A stretch of 50,205 bases of DNA from NCBI GenBank assembly GCA_002483745.1, contig DLIM01000023.1, positions 1-50,205 on the forward strand. Reading direction: 5' to 3'. This DNA comes from Caryophanales bacterium UBA7642. Its GTDB lineage: Bacteria > Bacillota_I > Bacilli_A > RFN20 > CAG-288. A program made the position numbers and the translations under genes. Below are positions 36,989-44,587 of the stretch, piece by piece. The notes beneath the pieces are model-generated. The model was given only the letters and a program-made list of their open reading frames with translations. It searched no databases and was not told where the DNA came from. Position 1 is the stretch's first letter, and every line of letters starts with the position of its first letter.

Positions 36989-37597
36989 TTAGATGTGGTA
37001 AAGATTTCCATTCCCAACTTCACTGTAGAGATATGTCATGAAATAGTAATTGTCTCCATTGAAAGTAAGATAGCAATTCTGCGACTGGGTTAATACTTTT
37101 TGTGGATTGTAATTATGAATGACAAGCCCATTCGGTATGGAACTATCACTTGACCATAATGCATATTTATCATCTTTTTTCAAGGAAACCTGGATTGACG
37201 CTGTCGAGTTACCTTCCCACTCGAAGGTCGCATGTCCCGCTCCTTCCGAGACTGAATCATAACTGATATCGTGGAGCCATAGCTCACGGATGGTACCATT
37301 TGGATTATGAGTGGCATCTTTCTCCGGCATTGCAAAAACAAAAGTTTTTTCATTGATGAATTCATCGCCAGGGCGGAAGCAGAATTGGACAAAATGGTTC
37401 AACGCTTCATGAGGGGTCACATTGCTAGAAGGTGTCCAAGGATTTGTGACATCAAACGGGACCATCTTGCCCTTTTCCGTAACTGGTGAATCCAGTTGCG
37501 GGGTTGAAGAAGTAGAATCACCAGCAGATTTACATCCTGAAATCAGGAGTGAACAGATGACAAAACCAATTGTTTTAACGAAATTCTTTTTCATCAT
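36989..37597 (-). CDS. lipoprotein of unknown function
   Basis: 202 residues. Signal peptide with lipobox LLISGC (Cys22), a Ser/Thr linker, then a beta-rich domain (FDVTNPWTPSSNVTPHEAL ...) that I do not recognise. Its ATG overlaps the stop of the upstream lipoprotein gene (ATGA), so they form an operon and may make a surface complex. First genes of the composition-shifted accessory region. Confidence 0.7.
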   Translation of the reverse strand: MMKKNFVKTIGFVICSLLISGCKSAGDSTSSTPQLDSPVTEKGKMVPFDVTNPWTPSSNVTPHEALNHFVQFCFRPGDEFINEKTFVFAMPEKDATHNPNGTIRELWLHDISYDSVSEGAGHATFEWEGNSTASIQVSLKKDDKYALWSSDSSIPNGLVIHNYNPQKVLTQSQNCYLTFNGDNYYFMTYLYSEVGNGNLYHI

Positions 37598-38676
37598 TTT
37601 ACATCCTCAACGGAACAATAAACAGTGAAAGTCTTCACGGGCGTTTTGGTTGGAAAATAACCATAAAAAGTGACATCGGCACTTGGATTGGTTGTATTGC
37701 AATGCCAAGAGACACCAGATTTTAACCCTATGTCATTCAAAGAATCCAAAGAGCTGTTCCACTGTACGGCGGCAGCATTCAAATCGGGATAGAAAGCAGA
37801 ATTTATTGTGGGTGTAGAATGAAGCGTGGTTCCAAAGGATAAGTCTACTCCTGAGGTTCCTACACTTGTGCCTATATCCAAAGTGAAGTCAGTCTTATCC
37901 GGCGCATAGTCAGACATGATAGCGTTTGAATTCATCAATGTGTATTGAATGTTAGCTTGAGTACAAAGACTAGAGCCATTCTTGGAACGAGGCGTTATTG
38001 TTGTTGTCAAGCCAAAATAGTTCTGCTGGGGATCTTTCTCTCCCATATCCTGATAGAGAATGAAACCCGCGACTAAATAGTTGCTGAAATTGTGAGTGTC
38101 GTAAGAGTAGATGTTTGTCGAGTTGGAACGCACCGCTTCAAAACTGTATTTTAAAGCCGGATTTCTATTTGAAGATTGATGATTGAAGTCGTTTTGAATC
38201 ACTTCCGCATAATCGGATTCTGACATATCCCCGTCACAACTGATGATACAAGAAGTCCAATTTTGGATTTCCTTTCCATAATCGAATCCAGAGACAACTT
38301 GGATATCCTCTCCTTTTATTTCCGGCTGAGTGAAGTAAGTGCTTCGGTTAAAGTGATACCACATTCTTGAAGATGTATCTTCCGGGAAATAATCTTGCAA
38401 TCGTGAATGAGAAAGCCTCTTTCCGTAAACATAGATTAACTTTCCTTCTGCAAGCCTCTGCTTTGCAAAGTCATAGAGAGTGTCATCTGTCAATAACAGG
38501 TCTTCCGGGAAAGCAAAGGCTGAATGTTCTGTGGTGGGAAGACTTGAAGAGTCTGGCACTAGAACAACATCAGAATGTTGTTTGCTATCCGTCTCACTAG
38601 TCTGTTCCAAGGAAGAACAGGATGAGACAAGAAGAGAGAGAAAAGCCAGCGACAACGCTGTGAATCTTTGATTCAT
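37594..38676 (-). CDS. large lipoprotein of unknown function
   Basis: About 360 residues. I take the ATG (MNQRFTALSLA) because GGAGG lies seven bases before it; an in-frame TTG two codons earlier is possible. The lipobox is LLVSSC, then a Ser/Glu-rich linker and a beta-rich body with repeated TSVGTSGVDLSFGTTL-like strands. No family recognised. Operon with the smaller lipoprotein downstream. Confidence 0.7.
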   Translation of the reverse strand: MNQRFTALSLAFLSLLVSSCSSLEQTSETDSKQHSDVVLVPDSSSLPTTEHSAFAFPEDLLLTDDTLYDFAKQRLAEGKLIYVYGKRLSHSRLQDYFPEDTSSRMWYHFNRSTYFTQPEIKGEDIQVVSGFDYGKEIQNWTSCIISCDGDMSESDYAEVIQNDFNHQSSNRNPALKYSFEAVRSNSTNIYSYDTHNFSNYLVAGFILYQDMGEKDPQQNYFGLTTTITPRSKNGSSLCTQANIQYTLMNSNAIMSDYAPDKTDFTLDIGTSVGTSGVDLSFGTTLHSTPTINSAFYPDLNAAAVQWNSSLDSLNDIGLKSGVSWHCNTTNPSADVTFYGYFPTKTPVKTFTVYCSVEDVK

Positions 38677-38924
38677 TGGCAATCCTCCGAGTTCCTATTA
38701 TAGTCCGGATTAATGATTTGTTAAGAGGCTTTGGTTAGTGATACGAGTGCAAACAATCAAAGCAGCGTCGATTGTTCCAACAAAGATTCAATAAATTGGT
38801 ATTTTGCGATAGACGAACGGAAAAACCAACTTGGTTGCATAAAAATTGTGGGATGGGGAACAATCACATATTCTTCAAAAATGGCTCCATCTTTTGATAA
38901 TATTATTGTATAGCAGAAAATGAT

Positions 38925-39467
38925 ATGGTTGACTTAGAATCCAAGAATCCTATCTATGACTATAAGCCCGGTGACAAGCATGGTCAGATCCTAATTCCTA
39001 TCCCAGGAAGATACGAGGAATACGACTACCTTGTCAGAAAGCCTACCCCGAAGGAAAGAAAGCTTATCGTTTTGAACTACATCCGGATGCACGGAGGAAG
39101 AAAGATCCGTGTGGAGTGGTTTTCTTCTACCCTGAATGTCTCAGTCCGTACCATTCAGAAGGTTCTGAAGGAACTGAAGGAGGAAGGAAAGATCAAAGTC
39201 ATCGAGACCTATATCGGCACGGGGAAGCAAGGAATCTCCAAGTATCTCTATACTGGAAAGGAGATGACCTTGGAAGAAAAGGAATGCAACCTTGACAACC
39301 TCCTTGCCATAGACAATCCCTATGGCTTTCGTGACTTCGACTGGGATGACTTCAAGTACGATCCCGAGACTTCCTCCGTATTGGATTTTGACCTGTTGGA
39401 GTATCGGAGAGACCTTTTGAAGAAGAGAAGACAGAACTATCTGGAATCACTAGGGAATAAGGCTTGA
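38925..39467 (+). CDS. winged-helix (HTH) protein of a mobilisation module, copy 1
   Basis: 180 residues. A helix-turn-helix is visible at about 42-85 (TPKERKLIVLNYIRMHGG then LNVSVRTIQKVLKELKEEGKI), followed by an Asp/Trp-rich segment FRDFDWDDFKYDP. It is a divergent paralogue of the protein at 47796-48560 in domain order and in the WDD[FY]K motif. It is likely the regulator or replication/mobilisation initiator of a mobile element; the function is not proven. There is no clear ribosome site. GC is higher than in the core genes. Confidence 0.65.
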   Translation: MVDLESKNPIYDYKPGDKHGQILIPIPGRYEEYDYLVRKPTPKERKLIVLNYIRMHGGRKIRVEWFSSTLNVSVRTIQKVLKELKEEGKIKVIETYIGTGKQGISKYLYTGKEMTLEEKECNLDNLLAIDNPYGFRDFDWDDFKYDPETSSVLDFDLLEYRRDLLKKRRQNYLESLGNKA

Positions 39468-39525
39468 ATATTAAGAGCCGATTTGTATTGAACACCCTAA
39501 GCAAAAATATATTTTGTTCTGAAAT

Positions 39526-39552
39526 GTTCCGATGAATTCGGGACCTTTTTAA
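39526..39552 (+). terminator. terminator after HTH gene copy 1
   Basis: GTTCCGA/TCGGGAC stem (one G-T pair), five-base loop, CT5 tail. The words AAATGTTCC at 39522 and 39562 also form a direct repeat around it. Confidence 0.6.
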
Positions 39553-39599
39553 TGCGAAAGCAAATGTTCCAAAAATATTTTTGAAAGTTAGGGGTGAAA

Positions 39600-39740
39600 T
39601 AAATTATTTAGTGTGCAGGGGAAGAATGGCCACGGAAGGTCATCTTTCTTCTATCACTGAGGAGGATTACCAGGGATGTAAAGTATCAGAACATGAGAAC
39701 TTGGAAGTCAAGTTTCTCTTCCTTGACTTTCAAGCTGGCT
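39600..39740 (+). other. candidate oriT region
   Basis: Between the HTH gene and the mobilisation genes lies a 13-bp inverted repeat with one G-T pair (CTTGGAAGTCAAG / CTTGACTTTCAAG, 39700-39734, nine-base loop) that has no T tail. About 90 bp before it is TAGTGTGCAGGGG (39609-39621), whose TAGTGTG core resembles known relaxase nick sites such as that of pMV158. The layout (hairpin and nick-like word directly upstream of mob genes) fits an oriT, but the assignment is inference. Confidence 0.35.
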
Positions 39741-39795
39741 ATCTATTTCCCTGAGAAAGAATCGAAGTGTTCTTTAAGGAAGATGGCTTAGGCTT

Positions 39796-40383
39796 ATGGA
39801 GAAGAAAAAACGAAAGGAGAAAATTCATTTGGCAGAAATCAGAGAAGAAGAAAACAAAGTATTCTTGGTCGTGGACGGGAAGAAGTACGATATAGGACAG
39901 GCTCAGACCACCGGTATTCCTAAGGAATGGGGTTATTCCTTTGCTCAGGACATGATTGACCGTGGATACAAGAACAAGGGAGAATATGTTCTCTCCCTGA
40001 TGATCCAAGGCTATCAGTCTGTCCATGAGAAGGAAAACATCGTCTCTACTCTGGAAAAGGAGCTGAAGGAAACAAAGGATTCGCTCGCAAACATTGAACA
40101 GAAGCTTTCTAGCCAGCAGGCTTCCATCAACAACATCATCCAGTATCTTCTCACCTTCCCGAACGAGGACCTCAAGCCTCTGATCGAGCAGAGAAGCGAG
40201 ACCATCCAGGGTGAGATCCGCTCCTCGGGCGTAAAGGAAGCGCAGTGGAAGTCAGAGCTGAACGCTTTGACTATCCGCTTGGAAAACGACTTGAATCTGA
40301 CTCTCGACATGCTCAATGCCCTCTGCAAGCGTGACCGACATATCGATCTGGATGCCATCTACCACAAAGGAGGAAGAGTTTAG
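39796..40383 (+). CDS. coiled-coil mobilisation accessory protein (MobC-like)
   Basis: 195 residues. An N-terminal basic part, a short DNA-binding-like region (PKEWGYSFAQDMIDRGYKNKGEYVLSLM; split here: PKEWGYSFAQDM and GEYVLSLMI), then a long coiled coil (80-130, EKELKETKDSLANIEQKLS). Its last base overlaps the GTG of the relaxase, a coupling common to mob operons. An alternative TTG start 33 bases downstream has a better ribosome site (AAAGGAG). It probably helps the relaxase at oriT. Confidence 0.55.
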   Translation: MEKKKRKEKIHLAEIREEENKVFLVVDGKKYDIGQAQTTGIPKEWGYSFAQDMIDRGYKNKGEYVLSLMIQGYQSVHEKENIVSTLEKELKETKDSLANIEQKLSSQQASINNIIQYLLTFPNEDLKPLIEQRSETIQGEIRSSGVKEAQWKSELNALTIRLENDLNLTLDMLNALCKRDRHIDLDAIYHKGGRV

Positions 40384-41357
40384 TGTCTACCCCGCTTGTG
40401 GTTTTCCGTATCCGTTACCATACCAAAGGCTCATTAGGCTGGGAGAAGTATTCCTCCTCCAAGAAGGATGACTTCATCAACTACATCGAGAAGGGAATCA
40501 GCGACGACAAGAAGCAGGACGACTTCCTCTCCTATGTCGGCAATCCCGAGAAGTCCTTCGGTGTGTTCAGCCAGAACAGACTTCTGAACGCCAAGGACAA
40601 GAAGGAGCTGAGAGAGAAGCTCAGAAGCACCAAGTCCATCATCTGGGATGCCGTCATCTCCTTGGAGTCAGCCTATGGGAAAGAGTATCTCTATTCCAAT
40701 GACAGAGCCATGGAGATGGTAAACAAGGTATTTCCAAGATTCCTGAAAGAGGCGGGCTTTGACCCTAAGCGTGTCAATTGGTATGCCGGCTTGCATGAGA
40801 ACACCGATAACCGCCATGTCCATATCTCTTGGTTTGAGACAGAACCAAGTCACTATTCCAGAAAGAAACGCTCTTATGTCTATCATCAGGGGAGAATCAG
40901 CCCAGCCTGCCTGAATGCTATCAAGGCGGATGTGGAACGCTTCTTTGAGACAGACCAGGATATGCTCAAGAACCACCGGAAACAGCTCCTGGAAGACTTC
41001 AAGAGCAATCCGTTAAGCAAGAGCTACAGCCAATATCAGGACGGCCTGAAATCCATCCTGAAGGGATTGGTGGAGGATTTTCCCAAAGATGGTTCCTTGG
41101 ACTACAGCTCAGGCAACATGGCACCCTATAGAGAGCGGTTGGACGAAGCCGTGGAACTCATCCTCCATAACCCGATCTATGTCCGGGACTATCAGAAAAT
41201 GCAGAATAATCTGGAAGGCTATGACGAGAAGATGAGAGCCATATGCAAGAAGAACAACGCCGACCCAAAGTATTTCCTTCTCTCGGATAAGTTCGAGAAA
41301 GACCTCAAGCGGAGAATGGCTAACGTTGCTGATCCAACCATAGTTTGTCGGGTCTGA
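40383..41357 (+). pseudogene. relaxase, 3' end lost at an hsdS junction
   Basis: 324 residues of a conjugative relaxase. The HUH metal motif is visible as HENTDNRHVHISWF (about 138-151), with Tyr residues in the N-terminal third as candidate nickases. GTG start, coupled to the accessory gene. The normal C-terminal part is missing: after FEKDLKRRMANV the frame runs into ADPTIVCRV and stops, and hsdS-type sequence begins within 15 bases. The breakpoint therefore lies near 41325-41365. The catalytic N-terminal domain seems intact, so residual nicking cannot be excluded. Confidence 0.75.
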
Positions 41358-41367
41358 CTGACGCAAG

Positions 41368-41655
41368 TTGTTTAGCATCGGATCGACCTTGTCTAAGATT
41401 GAATGCAAAGGAATCGATTCATCAGTGGCGTTTCTTGCCCTGGAAGAGCACGAAAAGGATATCCAAAAGAACACCACGGGATCCGCTATTCCGCATACTG
41501 ATAAAAGATACGTCAGCGATATTGAAATCCCCTTGATAAAAGATGAATTCACCGTGAATCGATTGAGAAACCTTCTAACCTTATTGGTCTCCACACGAAA
41601 AGAAATAAGAACGCTAAGGGAAGAAAAAGAGATTTTGATGAGAAAGTTCTTTTGA
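41368..41655 (+). pseudogene. hsdS C-terminal fragment
   Basis: About 95 codons matching the end of a type I specificity subunit: the TRD tail NTTGSAIPHTDKRYVSDIEI followed by the dimerisation helix ending LREEKEILMRKFF. The first recognition domain and the start are absent; a stop lies three codons upstream of the TTG. It ends two bases from the converging recombinase gene. Probably the 3' remnant of the original hsdS whose 5' part and hsdM were lost. Confidence 0.7.
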
Positions 41656-41657
41656 GG

Positions 41658-42458
41658 CTACCAGGTGACAACCTTGTCGACCACTTCCTTTTGTTCTTCG
41701 CTGGTCTTCCGCAAATAGATTCGCGTCGTTTCGATAGATTCGTGGCCCATCAAATCCGCTAGAAGTGCTATATCCCTTCTCTTTTCAAGGAAATTCTTCG
41801 CAAATCTGTGCCGAAATGAATGTGGATAGATTACGGCCAAATTCATTTTGTATTTCTTTCCAAGTTCTTTCAGCTGATGGGAGAGACCGCGCGTCGTGAT
41901 CTGCTGGCCCTTCGAATTCAGGAAGATGTAACCAGATGTTCTCCTAATCGAATCGTAATAGGCAAGTGCCTTTTTCTGCAAAGCAACCGGGATGAAGATT
42001 CGCCTGATTTTGCCACCCTTTGTGTAGAGGTCGATATAGCCTCGCTTGATGTTTTCATATTTGAACTGAATGAGCTCAGAGACCCTGGCTCCAGTGGCGC
42101 CGAGGAACCTGACGACGAAATACCACTCGTAGTTTTGATCCTTCCAAAGCTTGTTCTTCAGGAATTCATAATCGGCATCACTGATGACGTTTTCGAGGTA
42201 AGTCTTTTGCTGAACTTTCACGAATTTGAGTTTCAGGTTGGGCTTCTTGATGAATTCGAGGTACTTGTTGATTCCTTGGATTCTTAAGTTGATGGTTTTC
42301 CCTTTGTAGGAATCGACGAGGAACGCCTTGTAAGAGAGAAGATTGTCCTTTGTGATTTTGTCGTATCTTGAGAAGAAGAGATCGACGGACGATTGGTAAG
42401 AATCTATCGTGTTCTTCGAAAGATTCTCACGTTTGAGATAGTCTTTGAATTTCTGCAT
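41658..42458 (-). CDS. tyrosine recombinase next to hsdS pieces
   Basis: 266-residue phage-type integrase. The N-terminal core-binding domain is SAM-like (1-85). Catalytic residues are visible: Arg in GATGARVSELIQ, HSFRHRFAKN (HxxR), GHESIETTRIYL (His and the nucleophile Tyr). Single-domain XerC-like recombinases of this size between inverted hsdS genes drive specificity switching in many Bacillota and Mollicutes. 28 bases separate it from the upstream hsdS half, same strand. Confidence 0.88.
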   Translation of the reverse strand: MQKFKDYLKRENLSKNTIDSYQSSVDLFFSRYDKITKDNLLSYKAFLVDSYKGKTINLRIQGINKYLEFIKKPNLKLKFVKVQQKTYLENVISDADYEFLKNKLWKDQNYEWYFVVRFLGATGARVSELIQFKYENIKRGYIDLYTKGGKIRRIFIPVALQKKALAYYDSIRRTSGYIFLNSKGQQITTRGLSHQLKELGKKYKMNLAVIYPHSFRHRFAKNFLEKRRDIALLADLMGHESIETTRIYLRKTSEEQKEVVDKVVTW

Positions 42459-42486
42459 GTTTCATGCCTCCTATGGGAATAGGAAA

Positions 42487-43152
42487 CTATGAAATGTGCC
42501 TATTTAAGAAATACTTGGTGAGTAATTGTTGTTTGATAGCAACCAATCTTTGCTTTTCTTCACGCAAGGACGAAAGCCTAAGAAGGATAGGTGAACAGGT
42601 TTGATCAAATGCTGTCATTTCTTTTACGGTGGCATTAGGCACCATGAGTGACAAGAAGTCTTTATTGTTGATTGCCTCCATCGTGGCTCCAGTTGAAATC
42701 AAATCCTTTTTGGCTCTAAAAGGCCCAGATGTGAAAAGAGCGAAAAGAAAGGATGCGGGCAAGTTTTGAGAGGATTGCACGCCCAAAAAACCGGTCGAAA
42801 GAATACATGAATTCAAAATAGTCTTATCAAGCTCGGTGATATTCAGCACCTTGAAACTGCCTTTCATCTTTGCCGTCCAAACTGAACCGATTGTAGGCTG
42901 CATATTTGCTCGTAAAGGACGATTTTCAAAAGTGACTTTATAGGAATAGTCAATAGGATCAATCTCGTTTACACATGATGTATCCAAATATGTTTTTTCA
43001 TCGGAAAATTTTGTTATTTCCGGCTTGATAATGCTCGGGCTGTAGTCTTTTATCGGAATCAAATCTTTCGATTCAAAAGGCAGAAACATCGAAGTTATCA
43101 CTTTCAACGTCGACGCTTCTTGAACTCCTATGTTATCAATTAAATCGTCCAC
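42487..43152 (-). CDS. HsdS half-subunit with one target recognition domain
   Basis: 221 residues from a GTG; this start is weak and the true N-terminus is uncertain. One TRD is seen (ITKFSDEKTYLDTSCV; STGFLGVQSSQ; STGATMEAINNKDFLSLMVP) then the C-terminal coiled coil LREEKQRLVAIKQQLLTKYF. Full HsdS has two TRDs. It can be a silent cassette donor or a half-subunit that works as a dimer. Orientation is opposite to the fragment across the recombinase gene. GC is lower than in the hsdR side. Confidence 0.75.
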   Translation of the reverse strand: MDDLIDNIGVQEASTLKVITSMFLPFESKDLIPIKDYSPSIIKPEITKFSDEKTYLDTSCVNEIDPIDYSYKVTFENRPLRANMQPTIGSVWTAKMKGSFKVLNITELDKTILNSCILSTGFLGVQSSQNLPASFLFALFTSGPFRAKKDLISTGATMEAINNKDFLSLMVPNATVKEMTAFDQTCSPILLRLSSLREEKQRLVAIKQQLLTKYFLNRHIS

Positions 43153-43167
43153 GCTTCCTATAACGCC

Positions 43168-43250
43168 AATTATGAACTATGAAATCAACCATAAATTGAA
43201 CTTTGGAATGAACTTTAAATTGAACTATTGATTGCACTTATGATAAACTA
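43168..43250 (+). repeat. six 12-bp tandem repeats between hsdS half and AlbA_2 gene
   Basis: Six exact-period 12-bp units start at 43168, 43180, 43192, 43204, 43216 and 43228, with a seventh degraded. Units three and five are TAAATTGAACT[TA]; the shared core is TGAACT. A TATGAT box overlaps the end (43239-43244), so iteron-like binding of a regulator is possible. The plus-strand frame 43172-43231 also encodes a 19-residue peptide of four-residue repeats (N-aromatic-x-aliphatic). Confidence 0.75.
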
Positions 43251-43272
43251 TTCAGCAAGAGGAGGCCAGAGC

Positions 43273-44586
43273 ATGAACCTGGGGAAAGAAAGCGAGACTG
43301 TAGAGTTCAAAAAAACTACCTCCGAGCTAAAAGAAGGCGTCATATCCCTTGCATCGATGCTGAACAAATCGGGCAGGGGAACGCTTTATTTCGGCGTGAT
43401 GAACGATGGGGAAGTGGTAGGTCAACAGATGGGGAAAGACACCGAGAGGACCATATCCGATGCCATCCACAATTTTATCGAGCCAGTCATTATCCCGACG
43501 ATAGAGACGAAAACGACACCCGAAGGCCTGGAGTACATTGAAGTGGATGTGGAGGGGACGGATTCCCCCTATTCGGCGTATGGGCTTTACTATGCCCGCT
43601 CAGCCGATCAGGACAAGAAAGCCACAAGGGAAGCGTTGAAGAAAATGTTCGTCGGCTCAGGGTTCGATTTCATAAGGGAATCGGCAGCATCCAGGCAAGA
43701 CCTCCATTTCACCCAGCTTATATCCCTTTTGGTCTCCAAAGGCTATCACGTGAGCAATGAGAAGACGTTCGCCAAGAACGAGAGGCTCTTGACGGACGAT
43801 GGGAGATACAACCAGATGGCGGAACTGCTCTCCGATGAGAGCGACGTCTCCATCAAGGTGGCGAGATTCCCGAGTAAGGACAAAGCCTCCATCTCGCAAA
43901 GGACCGAATTCGGAAGCAAATGCATGATCTTGGCGATGCAGCAGGCGATGGATTATGTCCAGAGCATCGACGAGACCAACGTGGACATGTCGGGGCCGCA
44001 GAGGAAGGACATCCCTCTTTTCGACTTCGCAGCTTTCCGCGAGGCCTGGGTCAACGCGTGTCTTCACAATTCTTGGCATGACCTGACGCCTCCGGCCATC
44101 TATATCTTTTCGGACAGACTGGAGATCGTCTCCTATGGCGGTCTCCCATTCGGGCTTTCGGAGGAAGCCTTTTACCAAGGCGACTCCCGCCCGGTGAACA
44201 AGGCCCTTCAGACGATTTTCACCCAGCTCGACTATGCCGAGCAGACGGGGCACGGCGTCCCCATCATCGTGGGCGCATATGGCAGAAAAGCCTTCACGAT
44301 ATCCGAGAATTTCCTCACCGTCACGATCCCTTATGCCTTCGCTCCCGAGTGGGCTTCCGGAAGTAGCGTGAGCGAAGAGACGATGCTTTCCCTGACCGAA
44401 ACCCAAAAGAAGATACTCGACTGCATAAAGAGGAATCCAAAAGCAAACGCCGAGGAGATATCCAAAGAGATCGGGATGAGCCTTAGCACCGTGAAGAAAT
44501 CGACCGCCAAACTTGCCGAACTCGGATTCATCACCAGAAAAGGCTCCAGACGAAACGGATACTGGTCGATTGAGAGAGGCAAATGA
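43273..44586 (+). CDS. AlbA_2 / Schlafen-type ATP-binding protein of a type I RM locus
   Basis: 437 residues from the ATG preceded by AAGAGGAGG. The AlbA_2 domain (1-130) begins ESETVEFKKTTSELKEG with GTLYFGV; a HATPase_c_4 domain follows (FREAWVNACLHNSWHD; GYGGLP-type segment YGGLPFGLS; QTGHGVPIIV), and a winged helix ends it (AEEISKEIGMSLSTVKKS). Proteins of this architecture often sit between hsdS and hsdR; they may regulate the locus or add defence, but no activity is proven. One base separates its stop from hsdR. Confidence 0.85.
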   Translation: MNLGKESETVEFKKTTSELKEGVISLASMLNKSGRGTLYFGVMNDGEVVGQQMGKDTERTISDAIHNFIEPVIIPTIETKTTPEGLEYIEVDVEGTDSPYSAYGLYYARSADQDKKATREALKKMFVGSGFDFIRESAASRQDLHFTQLISLLVSKGYHVSNEKTFAKNERLLTDDGRYNQMAELLSDESDVSIKVARFPSKDKASISQRTEFGSKCMILAMQQAMDYVQSIDETNVDMSGPQRKDIPLFDFAAFREAWVNACLHNSWHDLTPPAIYIFSDRLEIVSYGGLPFGLSEEAFYQGDSRPVNKALQTIFTQLDYAEQTGHGVPIIVGAYGRKAFTISENFLTVTIPYAFAPEWASGSSVSEETMLSLTETQKKILDCIKRNPKANAEEISKEIGMSLSTVKKSTAKLAELGFITRKGSRRNGYWSIERGK

Positions 44587-44587
44587 A

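Noticed and set aside
43150..43250. hsdS reading through the 12-bp repeats on the minus strand
   Set aside because: The frame is in phase but contains TAG stops within the repeats, so it is not currently translated as one protein.
44513..44587. Longer hsdR start overlapping the AlbA_2 gene
   Set aside because: The ATG just after the AlbA_2 stop gives the family N-terminus; the extension would overlap a conserved winged helix.
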